Of a stretch of DNA of 61,235 nt, positions 25,386 through 33,897 are shown piece after piece. Source of the DNA: Paenibacillus terrae. GTDB taxonomy: Bacteria; Bacillota; Bacilli; Paenibacillales; Paenibacillaceae. Each line of letters begins with the position of its first letter. Positions within the stretch are counted from its first letter, which is position 1. Position numbers and translations under genes: made by a program. Below the pieces are notes generated by a model. The model was not told the DNA's origin. It was given only the letters and a program-made list of their open reading frames with translations, and ran no database searches. Location of the stretch: assembly GCF_000943545.1 (NCBI RefSeq), contig NZ_JTHP01000037.1, positions 1-61,235 on the forward strand. Reading direction: 5' to 3'.

Positions 25386-25634
25386 TTACCCTCCTGAAAC
25401 CGGGGGAATGATCGCAATTTCATCATATATACTCACCAGATCCTCCGGTGTGGCATAGGCTTGGTTTCTGGCAACAAAAGAACCCCGCAACTGCGCGGCT
25501 ACTTCTGGGAAACGCTCGGATAGCAGGTCTTTTAACGCAACAATAGTCATCGTTTCCTGATCGGTGGGTACTGTGATGATGGGCCCGCCCATCTGCTCCG
25601 CAAGGCCGGCAAATACTTGAATATGATATTTCAA
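25386..25634 (-). CDS. moaD: Molybdopterin synthase sulfur carrier
   Basis: An 82-residue ubiquitin-like protein starting at a TTG 9 bp after GGGGGTG and ending IPPVSGG, the Gly-Gly tail required for thiocarboxylation. QVFAGLAEQMGG and LRGSFVARNQ are the usual beta-grasp blocks. It is activated by MoeB and delivers sulfur to MoaE. It is the intact partner of the degenerate MoaD domain in the next gene (57 bp gap), to which it is clearly paralogous. Confidence 0.93.
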   Translation of the reverse strand: MKYHIQVFAGLAEQMGGPIITVPTDQETMTIVALKDLLSERFPEVAAQLRGSFVARNQAYATPEDLVSIYDEIAIIPPVSGG

Positions 25635-25663
25635 TTAAATGTTCACCCCCAGAAATGTTCACA

Positions 25664-26476
25664 TTATATTTTAGATTCAACCAGTTCCTCAATCCGCTGG
25701 GGATGCGTATACACATTCAGAGAATGACTTCGTATAAAACCTACCGTGGTAATGCCCAAATCCTCAGCCAATTCAAGCGCAAGCTCTGTCGGAGCCGACT
25801 TGGACAACACTACCTCACAGCCAATCTTGGCGACCTTCAACAAAATTTCAGACGAAATGCGCCCACTGAATACAATGATTTTATCATGTAATACAATATC
25901 ATGCTTCAGGCAATACCCATAGATTTTATCCAGCGCATTGTGTCGGCCGATATCTATTCTGGACAGGATGATTCCGTCTTTGTCACACAGTGCGGCATTA
26001 TGAACGCCCCCGGTCTCCTGAAACGTGTGCGCCGAATTTTGCATTAAGTTCATCAGGCGGAAGCAGTCGTCAAAAGACAGCATGACATGGGTGTCGTTCA
26101 TTCTTTTTGCCACTTTGGCATCATTCATAAAGTAGAAGCCCTGTCTGCTTTTCCCACAGCAGGAGGTAATGTACCGTTTGGAATGAAAGTTTTGATAAAA
26201 CTCATTCATCCGCCGGGTTTTGATATGAACAAAGCCTTCTTTTTCCTGAACCCAAATATCTTCGATATCATCATACTGTTGAATGACACCTTCCGAGGCC
26301 AAAAAGCCTACTGCCATATCCTCCACATACTCCGGTGTACAAACCATGGTGGCAAATTCCTGCTGATTGATTTTGATCGTCACCGGATGCTCCGTCACCA
26401 CAGTGTCCTCATCACGCTTGATCTGACCGTCACGATAACGGAGAATCTCGCGTTTGATCTCAGCTGGCTTTTCCAT
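25664..26476 (-). CDS. fdhD: Formate dehydrogenase accessory sulfurtransferase
   Basis: A 270-residue protein. The catalytic Cys pair lies in ITSCCGKSRQG near residue 105; downstream blocks TGGVHNAALCD, IDIGRHNALDKIYGYCL, FSGRISSEILLKVA and SKSAPTELALELAEDLGIT are classic FdhD. The enzyme transfers sulfur from a cysteine desulfurase to the molybdenum bis-PGD cofactor, which is essential for formate dehydrogenase activity. The start at 26476 follows AAGGGAG at 9 bp. It lies between moaA and moaD on one transcript and opposite to its client enzyme at 28123. Confidence 0.95.
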   Translation of the reverse strand: MEKPAEIKREILRYRDGQIKRDEDTVVTEHPVTIKINQQEFATMVCTPEYVEDMAVGFLASEGVIQQYDDIEDIWVQEKEGFVHIKTRRMNEFYQNFHSKRYITSCCGKSRQGFYFMNDAKVAKRMNDTHVMLSFDDCFRLMNLMQNSAHTFQETGGVHNAALCDKDGIILSRIDIGRHNALDKIYGYCLKHDIVLHDKIIVFSGRISSEILLKVAKIGCEVVLSKSAPTELALELAEDLGITTVGFIRSHSLNVYTHPQRIEELVESKI

Positions 26477-26516
26477 GTGCTTCACTCCCTTGTTTTGGGC
26501 AGGCTGGCTTTTCGGT

Positions 26517-27530
26517 TCACCCGCCGATGTGTGACATTTCAATTTTGGATGCTAATTGCTGCGTATGGTTCAACCGTTCCTCCGAATAGCGGTCGGTACG
26601 TCCTCTCCAAACCCGCTCAATGTAAGCTCTTATCTCATCATCGGACTGTTCAGAACGTAACATCCCCCGCAGCTCGTACCCTTGAGAAGCAAATAAGCAT
26701 GTGTACAAGGAGCCTTCAGCGGAAATCCTCGCCCGTGTACATGTGGAGCAAAAGGCATCCGTAACGGACGAAATAATGCCAATTTCCCCTTCGCCGTCCT
26801 GATACCTGTAACGCGTCGCTACCTCGCCTTTGTAATGGGGCGGGACAGGCTCCAGCGGCATTTGCTTATGAATGGTTTCGATGATCTGCTGCTTGGAAAC
26901 GACCTGATCCAATTTCCAGCCATTGGTGTTACCTACATCCATAAACTCAACAAACCGCAAAATATGCTTTTTCTTTTGAAAATAGTCGGCCATGGGCACA
27001 ATATCCTGATCGTTGAAGCCCTTTTGCACGACCATATTTATTTTCACCTGCATCCCCGCTTGTGCTGCAGCATCAATACCATCCAGCACGGATTGCACGC
27101 TGCTTCTTCCTCCGTTCATCCGGCGGAAGCGATCATCATCGAGCGAATCCAAACTGACCGTCACTCTCTTCAATCCTGCTTCTCGAAGCGGTACTGCATA
27201 TTTAGGAAGAAATACACCATTCGTGGTCATAGCAATATCTTCAACTCCTTCGAGTTGAGTTAACGAATGAATGAGCGAAGTCAGGTCCTTTCTCAGCAAC
27301 GGCTCGCCGCCCGTAATGCGCAGCTTGGTAACTCCCAGAGAGACAAAAATACGGGAAAGCCGGGTAATTTCCTCAAAGGTCAATATTTTTTCTTTTGGCA
27401 AAAACGGATAGTCATGGCCAAAGATTTCTTCCGGCATACAATACCGGCACCGAAAATTACACCGGTCTATGACGGATATTCTCAAGTCCCGTAACGGACG
27501 ATTCCATTGATCATCGCTCCGATTCGCCAT
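26517..27530 (-). CDS. moaA: GTP 3',8-cyclase, first enzyme of molybdopterin synthesis
   Basis: A 337-residue radical SAM enzyme. The first 4Fe-4S site CNFRCRYC is near residue 25, [15 protein letters not shown] follows, and the second cluster is formed by [20 protein letters not shown] near the C-terminus, which ends MSHIGG, the usual Gly-Gly tail. It converts GTP to the cyclic dihydro precursor completed by MoaC. No moaC is in the window. The start ATG 27530 lies 6 bp after GAGGTG; an in-frame GTG three codons upstream is less likely. It heads the minus-strand Mo operon. Confidence 0.96.
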   Translation of the reverse strand: MANRSDDQWNRPLRDLRISVIDRCNFRCRYCMPEEIFGHDYPFLPKEKILTFEEITRLSRIFVSLGVTKLRITGGEPLLRKDLTSLIHSLTQLEGVEDIAMTTNGVFLPKYAVPLREAGLKRVTVSLDSLDDDRFRRMNGGRSSVQSVLDGIDAAAQAGMQVKINMVVQKGFNDQDIVPMADYFQKKKHILRFVEFMDVGNTNGWKLDQVVSKQQIIETIHKQMPLEPVPPHYKGEVATRYRYQDGEGEIGIISSVTDAFCSTCTRARISAEGSLYTCLFASQGYELRGMLRSEQSDDEIRAYIERVWRGRTDRYSEERLNHTQQLASKIEMSHIGG

Positions 27531-27653
27531 CCCGTTCACCTCAATCCGTCTTCAATTCATTTTATCCAGAACCAAAAAACCGACATCACAACAAATCCTT
27601 CGCCATCGAACACATCGAAGAATCTGCTAAATGCCGGTTAATTTATCTACATC

Positions 27654-27682
27654 AGGATTCTACGAATCCTCACATCATGTGA
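27654..27682. promoter_or_regulatory. Two adjacent palindromes upstream of moaA
   Basis: AGGATTC.TAC.GAATCCT and TCACA.TCA.TGTGA abut each other 124 bp upstream of the moaA start. They look like two operator sites for dimeric regulators; the second is the inverse arrangement of the FNR/CRP half-sites, so no regulator is assigned. Confidence 0.4.
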
Positions 27683-27830
27683 TATAGAAAAATCAAGCTA
27701 ACAAGCGCTGCGACAAATAAAGTATACGCGATTCCCACGCACACTCCATTCACGAATGCTCTGCAATAGATTATATTCTTATTGTTAGCAATCCTCGAAC
27801 GTTTGTCAATGCTTTTTCGTTTTCTCAAAC

Positions 27831-27843
27831 GATAATCATTATC
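27831..27843. promoter_or_regulatory. Fur-box-like dyad in the moaA-fdh intergenic region
   Basis: GATAATCATTATC is a perfect 6-1-6 inverted repeat and matches the core of the classical Fur site. It lies about 300 bp from moaA and 280 bp from the fdh start. Formate dehydrogenase and MoaA are rich in Fe-S clusters, so iron control would make sense, but binding is inferred. Confidence 0.55.
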
Positions 27844-28020
27844 AATTAAAAATTTTAATACTGTACCGTTGAACTATCTTAAATTTTACGTTATAGTTAC
27901 ACCTGATGACATGCAGAAAATGACATATCCAAGTTATTGATATACAGGCGGTGCGTACCGTTTGTTATTAATACATACACATATGGCGGATTGGCCTCCA
28001 GGACCTAGAGCTTGGTTACT

Positions 28021-28080
28021 ACTCCACCATAAACACAAGTGCTTCATCACGAGCACTTGTGTTTATGGTGGAGTTTTTTT
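28021..28080 (+). terminator. Perfect 23-bp terminator hairpin in the fdh leader
   Basis: Arms 28021-28043 and 28052-28074 are perfectly complementary, loop TCATCACG, followed by a T7 run. It ends 43 bp before the fdh GTG. No plus-strand gene ends upstream in this 600-bp gap, so the terminator must act on an RNA that begins inside the gap: an attenuated fdh leader or a small RNA. Upstream, CCAGG.(8).CTTGG and CGGT.GCGT.ACCG can form further hairpins. Confidence 0.8.
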
Positions 28081-28122
28081 ATTTCTAATTTTTACATTTC
28101 AAATCTGAAAGGAGCCTGAACC

Positions 28123-31065
28123 GTGATTGAGAGTACGATCAAAATTACATTAAACGGACAGGAACTGAAAACCAAAGACAGCGCAACGATTCTTGAAGTC
28201 ATTAACGAAAATAACATCGCCCATCCCCAACTATGTTATGTTCCCGAGGTCGATCCGATCCGCACCTGTGATACCTGTATCGTGGAAGTCAACGGCAAGC
28301 TCGTTCGCTCCTGCTCAACACTCGCTGCGGACGGAATGAATATTCAATTAAACTCGGACCGCGCCAAAGCAGCCCAAACAGAAGCCATGGATCGGTTGCT
28401 GGAAAATCACCTCCTCTACTGCACCGTGTGTGATAACAACAATGGTAATTGTTCCTTGCATAATACGGCAGAGCTTATGGAAATTGAGCATCAAAAATAT
28501 CCATATCAGCCCAAGGTTGATCCGATGGAAGTCGATATGTCTCATCCGTTTTACCGCTATGACCCGAATCAATGTATTGCCTGCGGCCAATGCGTAGAGG
28601 TATGTCAAAACCTTCAGGTCAATGAAACCCTCTCTCTTGACTGGGAAGCAGAACGCCCTCGCGTCATTTGGGATGATGGTGTTGCAATTAATGATTCCTC
28701 GTGCGTCAGCTGCGGTCAGTGTGTAACGGTCTGTCCTTGTAACGCCTTGATGGAGAAATCCATGCTGGGTGAAGCAGGCTTCATGAGTGGCATGGAGAAG
28801 GACTTGTTAAATCCGATGGTAGATTTAATTAAGGAAGTGGAGCCGGGCTATAGCGGTATTTTTGCCATTTCCGAAGCAGAAGCAGCCATGCGTGAAACCC
28901 GTACGAAAAAAACCAAAACCGTTTGCACCTTTTGCGGCGTAGGTTGCAGCTTTGAGGTTTGGACCAAAGGCCGCAAAATTCTGAAGGTACAGCCTACTTC
29001 TGAAGGACCTGTGAACGGCATCTCGACATGCGTTAAAGGGAAATTCGGCTGGGATTTTGTGAACAGTGATCAACGTTTGACTACCCCTTTGATTCGCCAA
29101 GGTGACGAATTTGTAGAAGCGACCTGGGAAGAAGCATTAAGCCTGATGGCCAGCAAAATGAGTGCTATTAAAGAAACGTATGGCGGTGAAGCGCTCGGCT
29201 TTATTTCCTCGTCCAAATTTACGAATGAAGAAAACTATCTGATGCAAAAGTTGGCGCGTCAGGTATTCCAAACGAATAACGTCGATAACTGTTCGCGGTA
29301 TTGTCAATCCCCCGCCTCATGGGGGCTGCAACACACCGGAGGCATTGGCGGCGACAGCGGCACGATTAAAGACATTGCCAAAGCAGGACTGGTTATGCTG
29401 GTCGGCTGTGCGCCGGGAGAAGGACATCCGGTGCTGGCTACCCGTATTAAACGTGCGCATAAGCTGCACGGTCAAAAGCTGATCGCGGTCGACCTGCGCA
29501 AGCATGAAATGGCGGATCGTGCGGACCTGTTCATTCGTCCGAAGCAGGGTACAGATTATGTATGGTTATCCGCTGTAACCAAGTACATCATTGAACAAAA
29601 CTGGCATGACGTAACATTCATTGAAGAGCACGTAAACTTTTATTCCGAATATTTGAAGTTGCTGGAGAAATTTACATTGGAATTTGCAGAGCAGGAAACG
29701 GGCATTTCCAAAGAGACGCTGATTGAGGTAGCGACTATGGTCCATGAAGCCGACGGCACTGCCATTTGCTGGGGCATGGGTGTGACGCAAAACATCGCAG
29801 GCTCCTACACCTCTATTGCGATTGCCAACCTGCTGCTGGTGACCGGAAACTTTATGCGTCCAGGTGCAGGCGCGTATCCGCTTCGCGGACATAACAATGT
29901 TCAGGGTGCTGCTGACATGGGCACGATGCCGGATATTTTCCCGGGCTATCAGTCTGTCACGAACGATGACATTCGTGCCAAGTTCGAAGCGGCCTACGGC
30001 GTACACATTCCAGGCCAGCGCGGACTGGACAATATTCAAATGCTGGAGGCCATTGAAACTGGTGAGCTAAAAGCGATGTATATCGCCGGAGAAGAAATGG
30101 CGTGGGTGGATGCGGACTCCAACCACACACAGGAAATGCTGGCGAATTTGGATTTCCTCGTCGTTCAGGATGTATTTCTGAGCAAAACAGCAGAATTCGC
30201 AGATGTCATTTTGCCAGCCGTACCTTCGCTCGAAAAAGACGGTACCTTTACGAACACTGAACGTCGTGTACAGCGTTTATATGAGGCGCTCAAACCTGTA
30301 GGAGACAGCAAACCGGACTGGTGGATTTTCAGCCAATTTGCCAAGCAAATGGGATTTGATTGGAACTACAGCCATCCAAGTGAAATTTTTGAGGAAATGG
30401 CATCACTCACTCCATTTTTCTCCCAGTGTAATTATGACGTATTGGAAGGCTGGAACAGCTTCCACTGGGGATCGCCGGATGGCAGCAACACGCCGCTTCT
30501 GCACACCAACGGCTTTAACTTCCCGGATAAAAAGGCACGTCTCGGTCTTTTCGAATATGTGCAGCCTAAACAATACCCGGCTGAATTCGATCTGACCTTA
30601 AACAATGGTCGACTGCTCGAACAATTCCATGAAGGAAATCTGACAACCAAATCGCCGGGTATTCAGCTCAAGCTTCCAAGTGTATTTGTGGAAGTATCGC
30701 CGGAATTAGCCGAGGAACGTGGAGTCAAGGACGGATCGCTGGTTCGTCTAGAATCGCCATACGGTGCCGTGAAGCTGCGTGTTCTCATCACCGACCGGAT
30801 GCATGGAACCGATGTCTACGTACCTATGCACTCCAGCAGCCATGACAGCGCCGTGAACCTGTTAACTGGCGGAGCATTCGATGTAATCACCAACACACCG
30901 GCTTATAAACAAAACAAGGTACGAATGCACATTTTGGAGGTAGAGGGCCAAAATCCGCTACCACGTATCAACCCGCGCTACAAAAAGCGTCATCCGCAAA
31001 ATGGGGTTGAAGTAGATCGGAAATGGAATCGTCCCGGTTACGTCGATCTGGTGGATCAAAAATAA
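28123..31065 (+). CDS. fdhA: Formate dehydrogenase, molybdopterin alpha subunit (YrhE/FdhA type)
   Basis: A 980-residue cytosolic enzyme oxidising formate to CO2. Order: 2Fe-2S plant-type ferredoxin domain (about 1-80, CYVPEVDPIRTCDTC), a NuoG-like Cys/His segment (LLYCTVCDNNNGNC), two 4Fe-4S ferredoxin motifs (CIACGQCVEVC and CVSCGQCVTVC, about 150-215), then the Mo-bisPGD domain starting with a further 4Fe-4S site CTFCGVGC near 265. The Mo ligand is Cys in VDNCSRYCQSP, not selenocysteine. The start is a GTG 8 bp after AAAGGAG. It is followed 13 bp later by the DUF1641 gene. The electron acceptor is not evident. Confidence 0.96.
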   Translation: MIESTIKITLNGQELKTKDSATILEVINENNIAHPQLCYVPEVDPIRTCDTCIVEVNGKLVRSCSTLAADGMNIQLNSDRAKAAQTEAMDRLLENHLLYCTVCDNNNGNCSLHNTAELMEIEHQKYPYQPKVDPMEVDMSHPFYRYDPNQCIACGQCVEVCQNLQVNETLSLDWEAERPRVIWDDGVAINDSSCVSCGQCVTVCPCNALMEKSMLGEAGFMSGMEKDLLNPMVDLIKEVEPGYSGIFAISEAEAAMRETRTKKTKTVCTFCGVGCSFEVWTKGRKILKVQPTSEGPVNGISTCVKGKFGWDFVNSDQRLTTPLIRQGDEFVEATWEEALSLMASKMSAIKETYGGEALGFISSSKFTNEENYLMQKLARQVFQTNNVDNCSRYCQSPASWGLQHTGGIGGDSGTIKDIAKAGLVMLVGCAPGEGHPVLATRIKRAHKLHGQKLIAVDLRKHEMADRADLFIRPKQGTDYVWLSAVTKYIIEQNWHDVTFIEEHVNFYSEYLKLLEKFTLEFAEQETGISKETLIEVATMVHEADGTAICWGMGVTQNIAGSYTSIAIANLLLVTGNFMRPGAGAYPLRGHNNVQGAADMGTMPDIFPGYQSVTNDDIRAKFEAAYGVHIPGQRGLDNIQMLEAIETGELKAMYIAGEEMAWVDADSNHTQEMLANLDFLVVQDVFLSKTAEFADVILPAVPSLEKDGTFTNTERRVQRLYEALKPVGDSKPDWWIFSQFAKQMGFDWNYSHPSEIFEEMASLTPFFSQCNYDVLEGWNSFHWGSPDGSNTPLLHTNGFNFPDKKARLGLFEYVQPKQYPAEFDLTLNNGRLLEQFHEGNLTTKSPGIQLKLPSVFVEVSPELAEERGVKDGSLVRLESPYGAVKLRVLITDRMHGTDVYVPMHSSSHDSAVNLLTGGAFDVITNTPAYKQNKVRMHILEVEGQNPLPRINPRYKKRHPQNGVEVDRKWNRPGYVDLVDQK

Positions 31066-31078
31066 GGAGGTCGGACTC

Positions 31079-31561
31079 ATGGCTAAGCCTATTTCAATCG
31101 TACGAAAGCGTGTGCTGACAGAAGAAGAACGACAAAAACAATCGCTGGATCAGCTTACTGCTGATCTGGCTGACAACGGGGCGGCATTGCAGAAGACGCT
31201 CGAAATTGTGCGTGAGCTGCACGATAGCGGTCTTCTCGAAGCGGCTCAGTCTATGCTGAAAGCCAAAGAAATCATCGCCAAAATCGCTGTAGGACAAGCA
31301 ACTCGCAAGCCTGTGACAAACATCATCAACAATCTGATGGGAGCAGCCGGCATGCTATCCGAGGTAGACCCTGAGCTGATGAAAAAACTGGTGGGCAGCG
31401 TTACTACGGGCCTGAACGAAGCGGAAGAGCATTTAAAACAGAACAAAAAGACTCGCCTGCGCGATCTCATGAAGGCCATGAATGATCCGGATGTAAACCG
31501 GGCGATGGGTTTTGGCATTCATTTTCTCAAAGGGCTGGGGAAAGGCTTGTCCGATAAGTAG
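31079..31561 (+). CDS. DUF1641 protein, formate dehydrogenase partner (YrhD-like)
   Basis: A 160-residue helical soluble protein. LTADLADNGAALQKTLEIV, HDSGLLEAAQSMLKAKE and MNDPDVNRAMGFGIHFLKG are the DUF1641 pattern. In many Bacillales this gene is always next to the formate dehydrogenase alpha gene, as in yrhD-yrhE, and is thought to be an associated subunit or assembly factor. AAGGAGG precedes the ATG, and the intergenic gap of 13 bp shows one operon. Confidence 0.9.
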   Translation: MAKPISIVRKRVLTEEERQKQSLDQLTADLADNGAALQKTLEIVRELHDSGLLEAAQSMLKAKEIIAKIAVGQATRKPVTNIINNLMGAAGMLSEVDPELMKKLVGSVTTGLNEAEEHLKQNKKTRLRDLMKAMNDPDVNRAMGFGIHFLKGLGKGLSDK

Positions 31562-31681
31562 CTGAACATAGCGTGGAGGTGGATACAGAGTTGCAGGTTC
31601 AGCTTCCACTTCAAACGTTCCTTTATAATACGTATCGGTTTTACTTTCGGCAGGTGCTTAACGGCCAAGGATAACAACAGT

Positions 31682-31724
31682 AAAAGAGAGCTGGCCCCAC
31701 CGCAAACGGGAGTCAGCTCTTTTC
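31682..31724. terminator. Bidirectional terminator after the fdh operon
   Basis: AAAGAGAGCTGGC pairs with the AGTCAGCTCTTTT side with small mismatches; both flanks end in T/A runs. It lies about 120 bp after the DUF1641 stop and 20 bp before the convergent membrane protein gene end. Confidence 0.7.
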
Positions 31725-31743
31725 TTGTCCCTTTGATACATCC

Positions 31744-32214
31744 CTACAACTGAACCTCCCTGCCTTGTCTCTCCGTCAAAAATTGCAACAGCCAAATACT
31801 ATAATTGATAAAAACCAGCGTAAAACTAATGACCGAAAACAGCGGAATTGTATGTAAAATGGTAGCATAAACGATCCAAATCAACAGAACCACTAGCAGA
31901 CAAATACGGAGGATTGTATTGTTGTTTGTTTCCTTGGGGAATAGCAATGTCTTCACATTTATAGAGTAGCCGTTACGATGAAGTAGATGAGCGAAAATTA
32001 GGAGATGTAGAATGAGGTGAACAACAAAAGCAATGAAGGCAAACACGATACCCGCGGCAAATAGAGCAAGTCCATTTTCCAGATCAGAAAATTCGTCCGT
32101 AAGCTCCGGTAACTGCCACATCCAGTACAACATGAATCCATGACAGGAAGCCAACGCAACTAAAATTGAGAAAACATATAAAAATACTTTACTGACAGCA
32201 GTCTCCATGTTCAA
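31744..32214 (-). CDS. Small integral membrane protein
   Basis: A 156-residue protein with four hydrophobic segments (about residues 9-28, 45-70, 100-118 and 122-140). No recognisable transporter motif. A TTG at 32214 is 9 bp after GGAGG and is the best start; the following ATG (32208) is the alternative. Small and basic at the C-terminus (TERQGREVQL). Function unknown. The gene is followed by the convergent terminator at 31682-31724. Confidence 0.65.
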   Translation of the reverse strand: MNMETAVSKVFLYVFSILVALASCHGFMLYWMWQLPELTDEFSDLENGLALFAAGIVFAFIAFVVHLILHLLIFAHLLHRNGYSINVKTLLFPKETNNNTILRICLLVVLLIWIVYATILHTIPLFSVISFTLVFINYSIWLLQFLTERQGREVQL

Positions 32215-32367
32215 TGTATACTTCCTCCGTCTCAACCAACTTTTACTAGAGTACACCACTCCAAAGCTATCACGCAAATTGGAAAGGCGAAAAAGGCTAT
32301 TCGGACGCATACCGAATAACCTTTCTGAGGCTACAGCACTTTGTAAAGTAACGCTATGATCTACATT

Positions 32368-32721
32368 TTATTTTTTATCCACCTGTAATAGGGTCACCGT
32401 TTTGAGGGAAACAGCATCTTTTAATTGCTCCTCTGCGATGACCTTGAGTTTAAGCAAACTGGCAATCTTCGAAGTATCCGGTTTGGAAAACAAGCGCCAT
32501 AGCTGCGGATCAGGTAGTGAATCATACAGCTTGGTATGGTCATATTCCTTACGGTGCTGCTGTACAACTTTAACCCGATAACTGCCAATTTCCCAATCTG
32601 CCACTCCCTGCTGTGCACAATGAGCTGTAATGTCATTACGCAAATCAGTCAGTTCACCCTCAATTTCTTTTTGCTTCTGCTTTAACTGATAGTAGCGACG
32701 CACCTTGTTTTCCAATTCCAT
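32368..32721 (-). CDS. Hypothetical coiled-coil protein
   Basis: A 117-residue protein. The N-terminal 30 residues form a charged coiled coil (KVRRYYQLKQKQKEIEGELT) followed by a beta-strand DWEIGSYRVKVVQQHRKEY and LWRLFSKPDTSKIASLLKL. It resembles phage-type helper proteins that modulate host nucleases only in size and in this coil-then-strand pattern; no family is assigned. The gene stands alone, with a GAGGAG-like ribosome binding site 4 bp before the ATG. Confidence 0.6.
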   Translation of the reverse strand: MELENKVRRYYQLKQKQKEIEGELTDLRNDITAHCAQQGVADWEIGSYRVKVVQQHRKEYDHTKLYDSLPDPQLWRLFSKPDTSKIASLLKLKVIAEEQLKDAVSLKTVTLLQVDKK

Positions 32722-32847
32722 CACGCTCCTCTGCTTACATATGTATGTTTGCAGTAGCGTTTTAGGACAAGTTTGTGATGTTAGGATATGAGACGTATCT
32801 GCAAAAGCATTTCCCGGGTAATGGAGAGACTAAAGATCATCCGAGCT

Positions 32848-33849
32848 TTATTTAGGCACATTGGCACCTGGGTTTACAGGCCCCGCTCCCTTGGATTTTT
32901 CCTTATGTTTCATATATTTGGCCCAGTAAGCCGTGAGAATAGGTACCAAAATAGAGGTAACGATGACCGAAGCAGCGACCAATGCTGTTGCTGATTGTGC
33001 TACTGGCAGAAATTCTGGCTTTATATTGGCCACAATGACAGGATTCGCTACCGCTGCACCTGCCGTGCTGGAGGCTGCGATTCCCGCAGTGCCGTTGCCA
33101 CCGCCGATATATTTGTCTGCCAGGATGAGCGGAATACCTGTAATGATAATAACGAAAATACCTAATATTATTCCGAGCAAGCCTGTTTGGGCAATGACAC
33201 TCAGGTCGATGGAACAACCCAGTGCAAAACCGAAGAAGGGAATAAGGGCATGCGTGGCGTTACCAAAATATTTACGGAAATCGTGATCCAGATTCCCCAG
33301 CATGAACCCGACCAGAAACGGCAATACCGCTCCCACAAACGTCTGCGGCTCAAAAACGGCCAATCCCGTACTGCCCAAAATGAGCATGGTCACTAACGGA
33401 CCGGATTCCAGGGACATCAGTACGAATGCCCCCGCCTCTTCCTTGGAACCATATTGCTGCATAATGGAGGCGTATAGCCCACCATTCGTCATATCCATGG
33501 AGGAAATCAGCGCCAATACCGACAGTCCGGCAAAAAGACCGCTTTCCACGCCACCGACGGGCAGCAGTTTAGACGCAATGATCGCCACCACCCAAGCGAC
33601 TGCAATTTTAGTCAATACGAGTGTACCTGATTTACGCAATACGGTACCTGTAGCTCGTACATCAATCGAAGCACCCATACAAAAAAACCACACCGCCAAA
33701 ATCGGTACCGTCCCAGTCATTAGCCCCTTAGTGAACGATCCAAAGTAGTCCCCGGCCCAAGGCATAAAAGTATGAACCAATGCGCCTATAAACAGCGGCA
33801 CCAGCATAATGCCCCCTGGAATTTTATCAATGTTTTGTTTGATTTTCAT
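32848..33849 (-). CDS. kdgT: 2-keto-3-deoxygluconate permease (KdgT family)
   Basis: A 333-residue membrane protein with about ten hydrophobic segments. [19 protein letters not shown] near the N-terminus, [30 protein letters not shown] and [19 protein letters not shown] are typical of KdgT, a proton symporter for 2-keto-3-deoxygluconate and related sugar acids. The start chosen is ATG 33849 after AAAGGG; a TTG four codons upstream is possible. It lies 48 bp after a TctC-type binding protein gene on the same strand; normal KdgT carriers do not use a binding protein. Confidence 0.88.
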   Translation of the reverse strand: MKIKQNIDKIPGGIMLVPLFIGALVHTFMPWAGDYFGSFTKGLMTGTVPILAVWFFCMGASIDVRATGTVLRKSGTLVLTKIAVAWVVAIIASKLLPVGGVESGLFAGLSVLALISSMDMTNGGLYASIMQQYGSKEEAGAFVLMSLESGPLVTMLILGSTGLAVFEPQTFVGAVLPFLVGFMLGNLDHDFRKYFGNATHALIPFFGFALGCSIDLSVIAQTGLLGIILGIFVIIITGIPLILADKYIGGGNGTAGIAASSTAGAAVANPVIVANIKPEFLPVAQSATALVAASVIVTSILVPILTAYWAKYMKHKEKSKGAGPVNPGANVPK

Positions 33850-33897
33850 AACTTCATTCAACCCTTTCGTTTTTGCCAGTGCAAAAACAAGGCCGTT

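Noticed and set aside
27945..28020. Possible T-box or known Moco riboswitch before fdh
   Set aside because: The T-box AGGGTGG..ACCGCG block is absent; GCGGTGCGTACCG is only superficially similar. I could not recall a Moco aptamer core that fits, so only the terminator and the attenuator idea are reported.
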